From Novipirellula artificiosorum (GTDB lineage: Bacteria; Planctomycetota; Planctomycetia; Pirellulales; Pirellulaceae): DNA of 64,000 bases. The notes beneath the pieces are model-generated. The model saw nothing but the letters and a program-made list of their open reading frames with translations. It ran no database searches and was not told the DNA's origin. Of this stretch, positions 1 to 10,406 are shown one piece after another. Each line of letters opens with the position of its first letter. Within the stretch, counting starts at the first letter, position 1. The stretch lies in the NCBI RefSeq assembly GCF_007860135.1, contig NZ_SJPV01000014.1, positions 62,001-126,000 of the forward strand. The letters are read 5' to 3'. The translations under genes and the position numbers were made by a program.

Positions 1-2
1 CC

Positions 3-3000
3 ACCGCGGGTGTGAGCAATGCGGCTGACATCTCTTGGACAAGTTTGCCGGGTGACCAAACGGCCCCCCGCAGCACCCACAGCACGGTGTCGACCGAGCG
101 AACGGGTGACACGGCCAATCCAGGCACGAGCGAAAACGATTATGTGGACAGCGACAGCGCATTTATCGCCTTCCCCATCACGCCCAGCAAAGTGATCCTT
201 TCGACCAGCGAATCCCACACCGGGGATGCATCGTCGGATACGGCGGCAGATCCACGCGAACTTGCGATCGGTGAAATCGTCATGTTCGAACTGCGAACCG
301 TGATCGGTGAAGGCACTCTGAACAACGTTGTGTTCCGGGATCTGATGACCGAGGGGCTAACGCTGCTGCCAGCAACGGTGACTTTCGAGATCATCGCGGA
401 TAGCAATATGACCGTCGACGCGGGATTGTCGGGTGCAAACTCAGGAAGCATCACGTTGCCAGCAGGTCGAATCACCACCACCGGCACATCGACCCAGCAA
501 ATTGATTTCGACTTGGGCAACATCGTGAACAACGACAACGATGCGGGTGCGGAAGAGCTCGTGATCACGTTTCAGGCACTCGTGACCAACGATTCGGCCA
601 ATCACGACGGCGACGCAAAGACCAATCGCTTCGAGTTCATCGAAGGTGGATCGACGCGAGCAACGTCGGGCACCGTCAACGCCGAAATCGTCGAGCCCGA
701 GATCACGAACGTCAACAAACGCGTGCGATCGACCAACGCTACCGGTACCGAGGTGACTTATCAGATCACGTTTGCGAACACCGGCAACAGTTCCGCGTTT
801 GACGTCAGCGTGCGGGATTCGATGGCCGCCGAGTTGACGCTTCAAATGGGAACAATCTCCGTTACCCATACGGGCGCAGTTTCCGCCGTCAACACGACCA
901 ACAGCAACGCGACCGAATTGGACATTCGCATCGGCGAGATGCAAGCAGGTTCGACAATCACAGTCGAGTACGCCGTTACGGTAGCTTACGCTTCGTCGGC
1001 GATTCAAAACGATGCCGATGTGACATACACCAGTCTGCCCGGCGACCAAGGTACTGCCAACGCAACGCCAGGATCCAGTGGGGCAGCAGACGGCGAACGC
1101 AATGGATCGGAGATTGGCGTGAATGACTACGCCGACAGCGAGAGTGCTTTCCTCGGCAGCATCAGCGATCATGTGTACTACGATATCAATGGCGACGGCA
1201 GCGATAATGGCAGCGACGTAGGGATCCCCGGCGTAACCGTGAATCTGATTTGGTTCGGTGTTGATGGCATTGAAGGCAACAGCGACGATGTGACGCGCAC
1301 GACAACGACCAACGCCAGTGGCGATTATCTCTTCACAACGCTACCGGCGGGAAGTTTCCGCGTCAGCGTGGATTCAAGCTCACTTCCCAATGGCATCAAT
1401 GAGGAAACCTTTGACCTCGATGGTACGGGCACGGCGAACACATCCGTCATGACCCTGACCGACTCGCTTGCGGGAATCATTCGCGACGATGCTGACTTCG
1501 GCTATACCGGATCGGCGCAACTCGGCGACCTTGTCTACTTGGACCTCAACGGCGATGGTGACCAAGATGCGGGCGAAATGGGGCTGGCCAATGTCGATAT
1601 TTTATTGACGTGGCACGGATTCGACGGAGCGCTCGGCGGTGGTGACGATATCACCTACACGCAAACCACCAATAACGACGGTGAATACAACTTCACGCGG
1701 CTTCCCGCGGGTACGTTCACCGTGGACTTGGTCAACTCGACGGCGCCTGCGGGGACGGTCGTCACAACGAGCAATGATACTCACAACGTCACATTGACCG
1801 AAGGCCAAGACAACGACGACAGCGATTTCGGTCTGCGTGGTCCTGGGAATGTCGGCGACTTCGTCTTCTTCGACAGCAACAACAATGGTGTCTACGACGT
1901 CAGCGTTGACAGTGCGTATCCGGGGGTCACCGTCACGTGGACGGCGGATATCGACGGCGATAGCGTTGACGAATCGTTCTCGACGACGACCGACAACAGT
2001 GGTGCCTACCACTTTGAAGGCCTCCCTTTGGATACGTTCACGATCGCGGTAACGCCACCCGTCGGCACCACGCCAACCTTCGATGCCACGGGAATTGCAA
2101 ACAACCTGTCCACCGCCACTTTGACTCTGGGAACGCCCACCGACAACGATCAGGACTTCGGTCTGACCGGTACCGGTCGTGTCGGCGACATCGTCTTCTG
2201 GGATTACGACGCAAATGGCGCGCAGAACGGCAGCGAAGTCGGGTTGGCGGGGATCCAAGTTCAATTGGAAATTGACTTGAACCAAGACGGCAGCAACGAA
2301 ATCACGCTCACGCAGACCACCGCTTCGGACGGTAGTTACCTTTTCGACAAGCTACCACCGGGGGCCTACACCGTGGTCGTCGCGCAGCCGACCGGATCGG
2401 TTCAAACTGCCGATGCGGATGGACTCGCCAGCGGCAATGAATCATCGCTCGTGCTGAATGCCGGCCAAGTTCGCGACGATCAAGACTTCGGCTACAACGG
2501 GACCGGAAGCATCGGCGACTTGGTCTTTTTCGACTATCGAGGCGATGGCGGTGTTTTCAACGCTGGCGAAGGCGATCGAGGCATGGGCGGAGTGGATGTC
2601 ACGCTTGAAGTCGATGTGAATGGCGATTCCGTCACCGACTTTACGCTGAATACCACAACGGCGGGTGATGGTTCCTATCGGTTCGACCATTTGGTCGCAG
2701 GTGACTACACGATCACGGTCGATTCCGCTGACTTGCCAGACCAAATGGGTGCCAATCCGACCTACGATGCAAACGGATCAGGGACTGCGGATGTTAGCGA
2801 AATAGCGTTGGCAGGTGGGGCGACCAACAACGATCAAGACTTCGGCTACCACGCCGTTCCCAATTACAACATCGTCATCGACGACGGACAAACAAGCGTC
2901 GACACCGGCCAGACGTTGAACTACACCGTTACCGTCCGCAACGACGGGACGCTACGAGGCAACAACGCCGTCGTGACGGTTGCATTCCCAAACGATCTGC

Positions 3001-6000
3001 TCGAAAGTGTGGCCGCATCGACTGGTGGAATCGTCGATGACGTCGCGGGCACCGTGACCTGGAATTCAACCACGACGCCTGAGTTGGCGGTGATGAACGT
3101 CGGCGAACAAGTCGTCTTCACGATTACCGCCGATGTCGTGGAAATTCTGGATGGCTCGCACTCGCCGATCACGTTAACGGCCGATGTCACCGATGATCTT
3201 GTCAACGGTATTGACCCGGACTTGGCTGATAACACCAACAACGACGTGGATCAAATTGCAAATATCCAAACTCTCAAAAACGTCACGGGTGTGAGTGCCA
3301 ACGGCGACAACTGGGACGTGACATTCGTGATCACCGTGGAAAACACCGGCTCGGTGCGATTGGATCAGCTTTCCCTTGTGGACGACATTGCCTCACAGTT
3401 CGGAGCCGCGCTGGTTTCCGTGACGGCACCGATTCTCGACGGGACGGGGATTACCGCTGGCACAACACCGACAACCAATCCGAACTGGGCCACCGATCCT
3501 TCACTGGACATACTCGACCCCGCAAACGCCAGTGAGTATTTCTTGCCCGGTGAGTCGTACACCATCAGCTACACCGTAACCCTGGACCCTGATTTCTCAG
3601 GCACGTCCTTCGAGATCGACAACTCCGCAATTGCCGGCGGCGTCGACATCACAACCGATGTTGGGAACCCGTTTTCGGTCATCGATCTCAGCGACTCCGG
3701 TGTGGACGTGACGACGACGAATCCAGGTGGACCCGGCGATCAGGGCAGCGAGGATGACCCCACGCCGATCTACATTCCCGACGTCTCCATCGCCAAAATT
3801 CAAACCGGCGCGTTGCAAGATGCTGTCACGCGGAACTACACGGTTGGCTTCACGCTTTTCGTCGAGAACATCGGTACCGTGACACTCGATCAGCTTAGCC
3901 TGTTGGACGACGTGGCCGCTCAGTTCGGAAATGCTTTCGTGAGCATCGAAGCAAGTTCGTTGGTGATGAGTCATCCCACGGGTACCGGTGTCTTCCCCGT
4001 CGTGAACACGGCTTGGGAGACCGACACCACCGCACAGATGATTGACGCCACGGGTGCAAGTCTTGATGCTGGGGCATCGTTCGAGATCTCATTCAACGTG
4101 ATCGTTGATCCTGATGGTATCGACGGGCTGTCACAAGAACTCACCAACCAAGCCACGGCGGCTGGACGAGGACTTGATGAAAGCGGCGCCCCCCTACTTG
4201 ATGGCGGCATCCCGATCATTACCACGGATCTTTCCGATAGTGGTGCCAACGCCAACACCAACAACCTGAATGAACCAGGCGACAGCACTGGCAATGACGA
4301 TCCCACGCCAGTCGTACTCCCTGAAATCGGTGTTGCCAAGCGATTGGTTTCGTCTGTGGCGTCGGTAACCAACGGCAACCGCGATTTGACGTATGAGCTT
4401 GTTGTCCGCAACCTCGGCACTGTTGACCTCGTCGATCTGAGTTTGTTAGAAGACCTCGACGCTCAATTCGGCAGCGCTTTCGTAGGCGTCGTCTCTGCAC
4501 CGGTGCTGTTCGATTCGACCGCTCTCGTTGATCCAAACCTGGCGGCCTGGGACGGGGAAGCAACCACCGACATGTTCGACGGAACAAGCGGGGTGCTACG
4601 ACCAGGCGAAGAGTTCAAAATTCGCTTCACCATCGAAGCCAACATTGACTCTCTGGACGCAACCTCCAACAACCAAGTCGTCGTATTGGGTGACTGGGAT
4701 GTGCAACCCGGTGTGCCAGGAATCAACGGGACGGTCAGCGATTTGTCCGATACCGGAACCGATCCAACCGGAAACAATCCTGGTAACCCAGGCGACAGTG
4801 GCGGCTTCGATGACCCCACGCTCGTACCGGCGATTGGCATTGCCAAGGACCACGGAAACTACGTTGAACTGCTTGACGTTGACGGCTTCCCGACTGGCCA
4901 TTTCGTGTTTCCAACGAGCTTGGTGATTGAAAACCTTGGGGCGACAGAGTTGACCCATTTGAATCTTCGTGACGACATCGCGGGGATCTACGGTGATGCG
5001 TTTGTGGCGGTGGACAACTTGGCGATCGTAACGACGGGGGTTACCGGAACGGCGCCAACTTTGAATTTGGATTGGCTTGACGATACGACGCAAAACCTGC
5101 TGGCGTCGGGGTTACTCAATCCAGGTGACACCTTCACCGTGATGTTCGACGTGACGCTCGATCCCGACGCAAACGGCGGTTCGGGCTACTTCGACAACCA
5201 AGCCACCATCGTAGGCAGCGATCCATTGAATGCACTGGCGATGGTGCAGGACTTTAGTGATAGTGGGCTCGATCCAGCCAGCAACAACCTCGGTGAGCCT
5301 GGTGACACGGCGACTGCCGACGATCCGACGCCCGTCGCGATTCCCGATCTTGGATTGGCCAAACAAGTCATCGACGCAAAACAAAAGGGTTTGTCATTCG
5401 AATTGACGATTGAATTGGTACTGCAAAACACTGGCACCGTCGATCTGAACCAAATCGAATTACGAGACGATATCGCGGACCAATATGGTTCAAACTTTGG
5501 ACGAATCCTGGGTGCTCCTGTCATCATCGCTTCCACCGCGACCTCGACCCCGACACTCAACGCCGGTTACGCGACCGACACGACGCAGGCGATTTTCGAC
5601 GGCACCGATGGATTCATGAAACCTGGCGAATCTGTGACGATTCGGCTGGTTGTTGAAGTGATCTCCGAAGCGGGGCAAACGGAGGTTGTCGTCGTGAACC
5701 AAGCGACCACGTCAGCCGATCCATTGGACGAGAACGGCAACCCTCTGGAAGATAACTCGGGCACGCCGATCGGTCGAATCAGTGATTTATCCGACAGCGG
5801 TGCTGATGCGACCGGCCATAACCCGGGTGCTCCGGGAAACACCGGTCACTCCGACGACCCCACGCCACAACCGCTGACGTTCTTTACCTTCGACGCCTAT
5901 AACGATTTCAGCCAGGGCAAGAAGGGCCTTGAGCAAAGCACGAAACGCGACGCATCCGATCCGTTCGACGATGGGCTTTCTGTGAATCCCGATCAGTACG

Positions 6001-6428
6001 GCAGTCGCGGTATGCTCACGCAGCAGATCACGAGGCTGGCACCCGAACCCATTTTCAGTGGTTCCGCTCGACCCGGCACGCAGGTCATTGGCCGCGTATT
6101 TGACTCGGCCGGACGATTGGTTGGCGAAGAGCTATCGTTGGCGGACGTCGGTGGAAACTGGATGATGCAGTTTCACCAGCTCAGCAGCCAAGATCATGCT
6201 CGTATCGAGTTCGTCGAATTGCCAGGAACCTCGGATGCGTTCAGCACGCGAGGTGACATCTACGGCTACCTCGGCATGGACAGCCTGAACAATGACTACG
6301 CGTCGTTGGAGCCTTGGACGTTCTATGATCAATCCCACGAGTTCACCGCGATCTACCGCCCAACCGTGCAGCAGTCGCTGCTCGGGGAACACCAAAGATC
6401 GACGCGACCTCTAGGGTTAGGGCGTTAG
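3..6428 (+). CDS. Giant SdrD-B / DUF11 repeat surface protein (5' end outside window)
   Basis: The frame is open to the left edge, so the true start lies upstream; an in-frame GTG at 12 is only the first possible start inside the window. At least 2138 residues are present. The order, numbered from position 12, is: DUF11-like Ig-fold repeats (about 1-380); five SdrD B-like repeats (about 383-947), each opening like GD-hydrophobic-x-hydrophobic-D and carrying DxNxDG loops that probably bind calcium; another DUF11-like unit (about 950-1077); five longer DUF11-type repeats of about 170 residues (about 1080-1956), each ending in a DLSDSG...PGD...DDPTP linker; and a unique C-terminal segment. It is very acidic and poor in cysteine, as expected for a secreted adhesin or cell-wall stalk protein. 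No LPXTG or transmembrane anchor is seen at the C terminus. Function beyond a surface structural role is unknown. Confidence 0.85.
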   Translation, partial: TAGVSNAADISWTSLPGDQTAPRSTHSTVSTERTGDTANPGTSENDYVDSDSAFIAFPITPSKVILSTSESHTGDASSDTAADPRELAIGEIVMFELRTVIGEGTLNNVVFRDLMTEGLTLLPATVTFEIIADSNMTVDAGLSGANSGSITLPAGRITTTGTSTQQIDFDLGNIVNNDNDAGAEELVITFQALVTNDSANHDGDAKTNRFEFIEGGSTRATSGTVNAEIVEPEITNVNKRVRSTNATGTEVTYQITFANTGNSSAFDVSVRDSMAAELTLQMGTISVTHTGAVSAVNTTNSNATELDIRIGEMQAGSTITVEYAVTVAYASSAIQNDADVTYTSLPGDQGTANATPGSSGAADGERNGSEIGVNDYADSESAFLGSISDHVYYDINGDGSDNGSDVGIPGVTVNLIWFGVDGIEGNSDDVTRTTTTNASGDYLFTTLPAGSFRVSVDSSSLPNGINEETFDLDGTGTANTSVMTLTDSLAGIIRDDADFGYTGSAQLGDLVYLDLNGDGDQDAGEMGLANVDILLTWHGFDGALGGGDDITYTQTTNNDGEYNFTRLPAGTFTVDLVNSTAPAGTVVTTSNDTHNVTLTEGQDNDDSDFGLRGPGNVGDFVFFDSNNNGVYDVSVDSAYPGVTVTWTADIDGDSVDESFSTTTDNSGAYHFEGLPLDTFTIAVTPPVGTTPTFDATGIANNLSTATLTLGTPTDNDQDFGLTGTGRVGDIVFWDYDANGAQNGSEVGLAGIQVQLEIDLNQDGSNEITLTQTTASDGSYLFDKLPPGAYTVVVAQPTGSVQTADADGLASGNESSLVLNAGQVRDDQDFGYNGTGSIGDLVFFDYRGDGGVFNAGEGDRGMGGVDVTLEVDVNGDSVTDFTLNTTTAGDGSYRFDHLVAGDYTITVDSADLPDQMGANPTYDANGSGTADVSEIALAGGATNNDQDFGYHAVPNYNIVIDDGQTSVDTGQTLNYTVTVRNDGTLRGNNAVVTVAFPNDLLESVAASTGGIVDDVAGTVTWNSTTTPELAVMNVGEQVVFTITADVVEILDGSHSPITLTADVTDDLVNGIDPDLADNTNNDVDQIANIQTLKNVTGVSANGDNWDVTFVITVENTGSVRLDQLSLVDDIASQFGAALVSVTAPILDGTGITAGTTPTTNPNWATDPSLDILDPANASEYFLPGESYTISYTVTLDPDFSGTSFEIDNSAIAGGVDITTDVGNPFSVIDLSDSGVDVTTTNPGGPGDQGSEDDPTPIYIPDVSIAKIQTGALQDAVTRNYTVGFTLFVENIGTVTLDQLSLLDDVAAQFGNAFVSIEASSLVMSHPTGTGVFPVVNTAWETDTTAQMIDATGASLDAGASFEISFNVIVDPDGIDGLSQELTNQATAAGRGLDESGAPLLDGGIPIITTDLSDSGANANTNNLNEPGDSTGNDDPTPVVLPEIGVAKRLVSSVASVTNGNRDLTYELVVRNLGTVDLVDLSLLEDLDAQFGSAFVGVVSAPVLFDSTALVDPNLAAWDGEATTDMFDGTSGVLRPGEEFKIRFTIEANIDSLDATSNNQVVVLGDWDVQPGVPGINGTVSDLSDTGTDPTGNNPGNPGDSGGFDDPTLVPAIGIAKDHGNYVELLDVDGFPTGHFVFPTSLVIENLGATELTHLNLRDDIAGIYGDAFVAVDNLAIVTTGVTGTAPTLNLDWLDDTTQNLLASGLLNPGDTFTVMFDVTLDPDANGGSGYFDNQATIVGSDPLNALAMVQDFSDSGLDPASNNLGEPGDTATADDPTPVAIPDLGLAKQVIDAKQKGLSFELTIELVLQNTGTVDLNQIELRDDIADQYGSNFGRILGAPVIIASTATSTPTLNAGYATDTTQAIFDGTDGFMKPGESVTIRLVVEVISEAGQTEVVVVNQATTSADPLDENGNPLEDNSGTPIGRISDLSDSGADATGHNPGAPGNTGHSDDPTPQPLTFFTFDAYNDFSQGKKGLEQSTKRDASDPFDDGLSVNPDQYGSRGMLTQQITRLAPEPIFSGSARPGTQVIGRVFDSAGRLVGEELSLADVGGNWMMQFHQLSSQDHARIEFVELPGTSDAFSTRGDIYGYLGMDSLNNDYASLEPWTFYDQSHEFTAIYRPTVQQSLLGEHQRSTRPLGLGR

Positions 6429-6440
6429 CCCGTTCCTAAC
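6416..6440. repeat. Small palindrome at the end of the surface-protein gene
   Basis: GTTAGG (6416-6421) pairs with CCTAAC (6435-6440), and the loop contains the nested GGGCGTTAGCCC. It overlaps the stop codon at 6426-6428. There is no following T-run, so this may be a short intergenic palindrome rather than an intrinsic terminator. Nothing else is evident up to the sulfatase stop at 6619. Confidence 0.3.
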
Positions 6441-6618
6441 GAGCGCGACCAGCGCCTGATGCAATTCTGGGCTGGGAAGTGTGCCAAGCGACTGAAAAGC
6501 ACTCACTCTCATTTGTGGCCCAAACCAGAACACTCGTAATCCATGATAAGGATTACATCGGATTGCCTTCCGATTCATGGGAAGCAATGACTTGGGGTCG
6601 GCTGGTCGTATCACAGGT

Positions 6619-8049
6619 TCACTCTTGACGCTTCGCTTTGGTTGCTTGCCGTGATGCTTTTTTTGCATTCGTCTTATTTTTTGCATTGGGCAGCTCCGGG
6701 GTGTTGACCGATGGGAAGTGGCGAGCAAATTCAGCTTTGATCCCGCTATGTCGCGGGTCAGCGGCAACGTTGGTCCATTCATAGGGATCCGTAGAGTGGT
6801 CGTACAGTTCCTCGGAGCCGTCGGCATAGCGGATGTACCGCCACTGTTCGCTGCGGAAGCTATGGTTGTCTTTGTGGAACGTGGTCAATGCAGGGACGTC
6901 CCACGTGGCGTTGGGATCCTTCAGAAGCGACGAGATGTCAAGCCCCTCGACGTGGTCCGGTTTCTTGATTCCCGTGAGCGCACAGAGCGTGGGATAGATA
7001 CTCATGAAATCCACGGGCCGAGGCGACTGAACACCGGCGGGCGTCAGGCCTGGCACTTTCCAGATGAACACGGCGCGGGTCGGTTCTTCCCAGAGTGCGA
7101 ATTTCCGCCAGTGCTCCTTCTCGCCCAAGCTCCAGCCGTGATCGCTCCACAGGCAGATGATGGTGTTGTCACGGTAGGCCGACTGCTCGAATGCGTCCAA
7201 CAGCCGCCCCACTTGAGCATCGCAGAACGCAATCGTTGCGAGATACGCTTGCACCGCTTCCTTCCACCGTCCGGATCGGAGCATCGCGGCGTGGTCGCCC
7301 TCGGGCTTGGCCATCCGCACGCCCGCCGCGGGAACATCACTCAGATCACCGTCGCGGTGCGTAGGCAATTGGATCGTTTCGAGAGGGAATTGGTCGAACC
7401 ATTTCTTCGGCACACTGAAAGGCATGTGCGGCTTGACCAGCCCGACAGCCAGAAAAAACGGTTTGTCGTGCTTGCGGTTCAATACCTCGATGCCGTAGCT
7501 GACGGCGTCGTAGTCCGGCATATCGTTGTCACGATTCGCCAGTGGGCAGAACTTGATCCCACCAACGCCATCATTGGGGGCTGACGGATGACGCGTCATG
7601 CTACCGCTGCTGGTCTTGTGGAATTCCGTCCATTTGTCGGTGTTGCCGTAAGAGCCGTGATAGATCTTGCCGGTGCCAAAGCTGTTGTAACCGGCGTCGA
7701 GAAAAGTCTTGTTGAGCACCGTTTCCTCACTAACGGTGGGTCGCCAGTCCTGTGAATTATCGTAGCAACCGGTCGTACTTGGGCGCATTCCAGACATCAG
7801 TGCGATGCGTGACGGATTGCACGCCGGAGCGGCACAATACGCTTTGTTGAACGACACGCCCATCGCGGCAAGCCGGTCGATGTGCGGCGTTCGCGCCTGC
7901 GGATGCCGCCCCAAATGGCCGACCCAGTGATTGAGGTCGTCAATCGGGATGAACAGAACATTGCTTCTTTGTGTCTGCGCGATCGCAGGACCGCACGGCG
8001 GCAATGCCAACAGACCGAGACTGATCAGTAATAGCAGTATGCTTTTCAT
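6619..8049 (-). CDS. Secreted sulfatase, iduronate-2-sulfatase-like
   Basis: Hydrolyses sulfate esters, probably on algal or animal polysaccharides. The ATG at 8049 is preferred over an upstream in-frame start at 8103 because TAAGGA lies 8 bases before it and the protein then begins with a signal peptide (MKSILLLLISLGLLALPP). About 476 residues, normal for the S1 family. Metal-site residues IPIDD follow the signal peptide. The formylglycine motif C-N-P-S-R lies at about residue 77 within CAAPACNPSRIALMSG. A later WSDHGWSLGE carries the second metal-binding Asp-His pair. The iduronate-2-sulfatase-like subclass is suggested by FIPIDDLNHW and CGNPSR-like spacing. The substrate cannot be read from sequence. 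No partner gene is adjacent on the same strand. Confidence 0.9.
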   Translation of the reverse strand: MKSILLLLISLGLLALPPCGPAIAQTQRSNVLFIPIDDLNHWVGHLGRHPQARTPHIDRLAAMGVSFNKAYCAAPACNPSRIALMSGMRPSTTGCYDNSQDWRPTVSEETVLNKTFLDAGYNSFGTGKIYHGSYGNTDKWTEFHKTSSGSMTRHPSAPNDGVGGIKFCPLANRDNDMPDYDAVSYGIEVLNRKHDKPFFLAVGLVKPHMPFSVPKKWFDQFPLETIQLPTHRDGDLSDVPAAGVRMAKPEGDHAAMLRSGRWKEAVQAYLATIAFCDAQVGRLLDAFEQSAYRDNTIICLWSDHGWSLGEKEHWRKFALWEEPTRAVFIWKVPGLTPAGVQSPRPVDFMSIYPTLCALTGIKKPDHVEGLDISSLLKDPNATWDVPALTTFHKDNHSFRSEQWRYIRYADGSEELYDHSTDPYEWTNVAADPRHSGIKAEFARHFPSVNTPELPNAKNKTNAKKASRQATKAKRQE

Positions 8050-8360
8050 CGACGGATTCCTTACAGTAGTGGCATGGCTCTTTCGAGTCGGGACATCGTT
8101 CACTTCATCTTGCCGTCAAGCTTGTGAGGTCATGGTTTTCCTTGACGCGCGGCCGTTGCGTTCGCTGCGAACCCACCTGCAATACTCCTTGTCCAATGCG
8201 GCTGACAGCGAATTTGACGCCATTCTAATCGTATCCGAATCCCAAGTGGGAACCGCTCACCAATCGCGCCGATGTGTGCAGCTGGCCGTGAACTCCAGCG
8301 CATTCTCATCAGCAAAGCGCGTAGCATAGGATTGACGCCTATACAGGGATTCAGCACGGA
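8050..8360. other. Intergenic region between sulfatase and permease remnant
   Basis: About 310 bases with no supported gene. It holds the sulfatase ribosome-binding site next to 8050. The remainder shows no hairpin or repeat that I can support, and open frames across it are shadows without family features. Confidence 0.5.
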
Positions 8361-9030
8361 TTGTTCTCCAGGGACTCCGATGCTCTCGCGACGGATTCGG
8401 CAACCGCCGAGTCGCAGCCGCTTGCCCCACCCGTCACGGAGCAAAACGTGCGGGGGACATGGACCGGGCTTTGGGCAGTGCTGATCAAAGAACTGGTCCA
8501 TATCCGTCGCCAGCCGACCACGCTTTTTTTCATGCTGGTGATACCAGCGATGCAAACCATCATTTTTGGATATGCGATCGAAACCCAAATTGAGAACATT
8601 CCGACGGTCATCTTCAATATGGATGGCCGACAAATCTCGCGCGAGTTAACCGCAGCGTTTGAAAACACGCGTCGCTTTCGGATCGATGGGTATGTCTGGG
8701 ACGAAGAATCCTTTCAACGAGCGTTGTCATCGGGAAGAGCGAAGGTTGGTATTCGGATTCCACCGAACTATGTCGATCAGTTGCTACGACGTGAACAAGC
8801 CCGATTGCAGGTTCTGATCGATGGAAGCGATTCTCAAGTCGCGACGACGGCCCAAAGCACCGCACAGCTCCTCGGCATGAATTTGTCGATTCAGTTAGCC
8901 ACGGCCAAAGGAGATGCAATGCAATTGGCTCCGGCTCGAGACGCATCGGGAAACGGGACCCTGCCGATCCTTCCCCCCAACCGCGTGAACACCCTGCTCG
9001 CGAAATGGCCCCCCAAGAAGAGGAAGACTA
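8361..9030 (+). pseudogene. Truncated ABC-2 type transporter permease (N-terminal remnant)
   Basis: The first ~210 residues look like the N-terminal part of an ABC-2 permease of the YhhJ/drug-export type: a cytoplasmic KELVHIRRQPTT segment, one transmembrane helix (LFFMLVIPAMQTIIFGYAI) and the large extracytoplasmic domain. The frame then runs into sequence antisense to the GH10 gene (stop of that gene at 9028) and loses all similarity; the C-terminal membrane helices are absent. The frame itself stays open to 9380, but that tail is antisense to real coding sequence. The first possible start is TTG at 8361. No ATPase or HlyD-type partner gene is nearby, so this is a leftover of a rearrangement with a breakpoint around 8980-9030. 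Confidence 0.75.
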
Positions 9031-10287
9031 ATGGACAAGGGGGAGCGTTAACGTCTTCTCGTTTGCGGACAACTCGACGAGGATCGGCTTGTCACCAATC
9101 GTCACCCGATAGGTACCGAAATAGGCAGGCACGACACATCGGCTGTTGGTGTCGGCTTTGCCTTGCCAATCGGTCCACCATTTTCGGTAAACCAAATCGC
9201 GGTACGCTTCGGCCGCCGGTGTTGGTGTCCAATCTTTCTTGTACAACGCCGATTGCGGAATCCAGCAGGCACCTTCCCAGAACCCCCACATCAGGATGCC
9301 TTCGACGGCCGGGTGCGCAAAGCAGATCCGATAGTACTCAACCAATTGGTCGGCCTTCTGCTGCTCCTGCTCGGGTGTGAGTTGGACCTTGCGGTCGCCG
9401 TAGTATTTCCAGCGCTGGCCCGGCATGTTGAATTCGGTGATGCGGATCGGTAGCTCGAACCGGGCCAGCCGGTCCAACGCGTTTTTTAACGCCTGAGGAT
9501 CAAACCGATCGCTATGCAAATGGCCCTGAACCCCGATCCCATCGATCTTGACGCCATCCCGTAGCAGCGTCTCGATATGCTCAACGAAGTCGTCGAGTCG
9601 ATTGCCGGTCAAAATGTCATAATCGTTGAGGTAGAGCACCGCATCAGGATCCTCTTGCTTAACCCAATCGGCCATTTGTCGAGTGATCTCGGCGCCGAGT
9701 CGGTCGGCGTAGTAGTTGCCGTGGATCATCTCGTTGTTCAGGTCGTATTCCGCGAATCGTCCGCGGTAGCGGCGTGCGATGGTAAGCCCTCGTTTTTTCA
9801 GTGTGTTGTGCAATTGTTCGTCGTTCAGTTCCTTGATCCAGTTCTGGACCCGATTCGGTATGCCCCAGTAGAGATTGTGTCCTCGGAGTGGTAGGTTGTG
9901 TTGGTCGGTCCAGCGGAGCATGTTGTCAACCGTCGCGTAGTCGACTTGATCAGGTCGACGTTCCATGGAGTGCCATTTGAGGGCATTTTCTGTGACGGCC
10001 GCGTTGAAGTTTTCAAGAAAAACCTGCCGATACTTCTCGTCGGATGCTTCCGGTTCTCGGTCGCCGAATGCGCCGCTGCTGAGCGCGGCGCCGAACCAGA
10101 ATTCGTGACGGAGCTGCTCGACATGAACCGGTGTCCCGGCTGGCGCATTGATGTGGATCGATCCCATTCGGTGTTGCGCGATTGAGTTGTCCGTTTCATC
10201 AGCCAGCGTGGTGATGCAGCAGCCTAGAGTGATCACGAGGACGCTCAGGGGCTTCACCACAAATCGGAGCATGCAAGAGGATTGCAT
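9028..10287 (-). CDS. Secreted GH10 endo-1,4-beta-xylanase-like enzyme
   Basis: Retaining glycoside hydrolase of family 10, cleaving beta-1,4-xylan or related chains. The start at 10287 (MQSSCMLRF) has AGGA about 9 bases upstream and begins a signal peptide; an in-frame start at 10410 would add about 41 residues with no secretory character. Length is about 419 residues. The acid/base Glu is in YDLNNEMIHG (about residue 186) and the nucleophile Glu in ITEFNMPG (about residue 285). LKWHSMER and the RGHNLYWG strand are typical GH10 segments. The final ~60 residues form a short extension after the barrel. The gene end overlaps the broken permease reading frame. It lies about 120 bases downstream of the phosphatase gene on the same strand. 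Confidence 0.88.
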   Translation of the reverse strand: MQSSCMLRFVVKPLSVLVITLGCCITTLADETDNSIAQHRMGSIHINAPAGTPVHVEQLRHEFWFGAALSSGAFGDREPEASDEKYRQVFLENFNAAVTENALKWHSMERRPDQVDYATVDNMLRWTDQHNLPLRGHNLYWGIPNRVQNWIKELNDEQLHNTLKKRGLTIARRYRGRFAEYDLNNEMIHGNYYADRLGAEITRQMADWVKQEDPDAVLYLNDYDILTGNRLDDFVEHIETLLRDGVKIDGIGVQGHLHSDRFDPQALKNALDRLARFELPIRITEFNMPGQRWKYYGDRKVQLTPEQEQQKADQLVEYYRICFAHPAVEGILMWGFWEGACWIPQSALYKKDWTPTPAAEAYRDLVYRKWWTDWQGKADTNSRCVVPAYFGTYRVTIGDKPILVELSANEKTLTLPLVH

Positions 10288-10406
10288 CGGAGTAGGTCCT
10301 GTTAGGTTGCGGGGTGAGGCAGGGCCAGTTCCACCGAAGGGTTCGGTGGAACATCGGTCATATTGATGGGAAGGAGGGGCAGGCAAAAAATGCAGGGACT
10401 GCAAAA

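Noticed and set aside
441..2285. Long minus-strand frames (441-1172 and 1602-2285) inside the giant surface protein gene
   Set aside because: They lie antisense to a repeat-rich coding region; their composition follows the opposite-strand repeats and they carry no domain or ribosome-binding site.
6718..7584. Plus-strand frame of 288 codons across the sulfatase gene
   Set aside because: It is antisense to a clear sulfatase with catalytic motifs; the reading has no family resemblance.
9031..9380. Second half of the permease reading frame
   Set aside because: This part is antisense to the GH10 gene and matches no permease; it is not a real C terminus.
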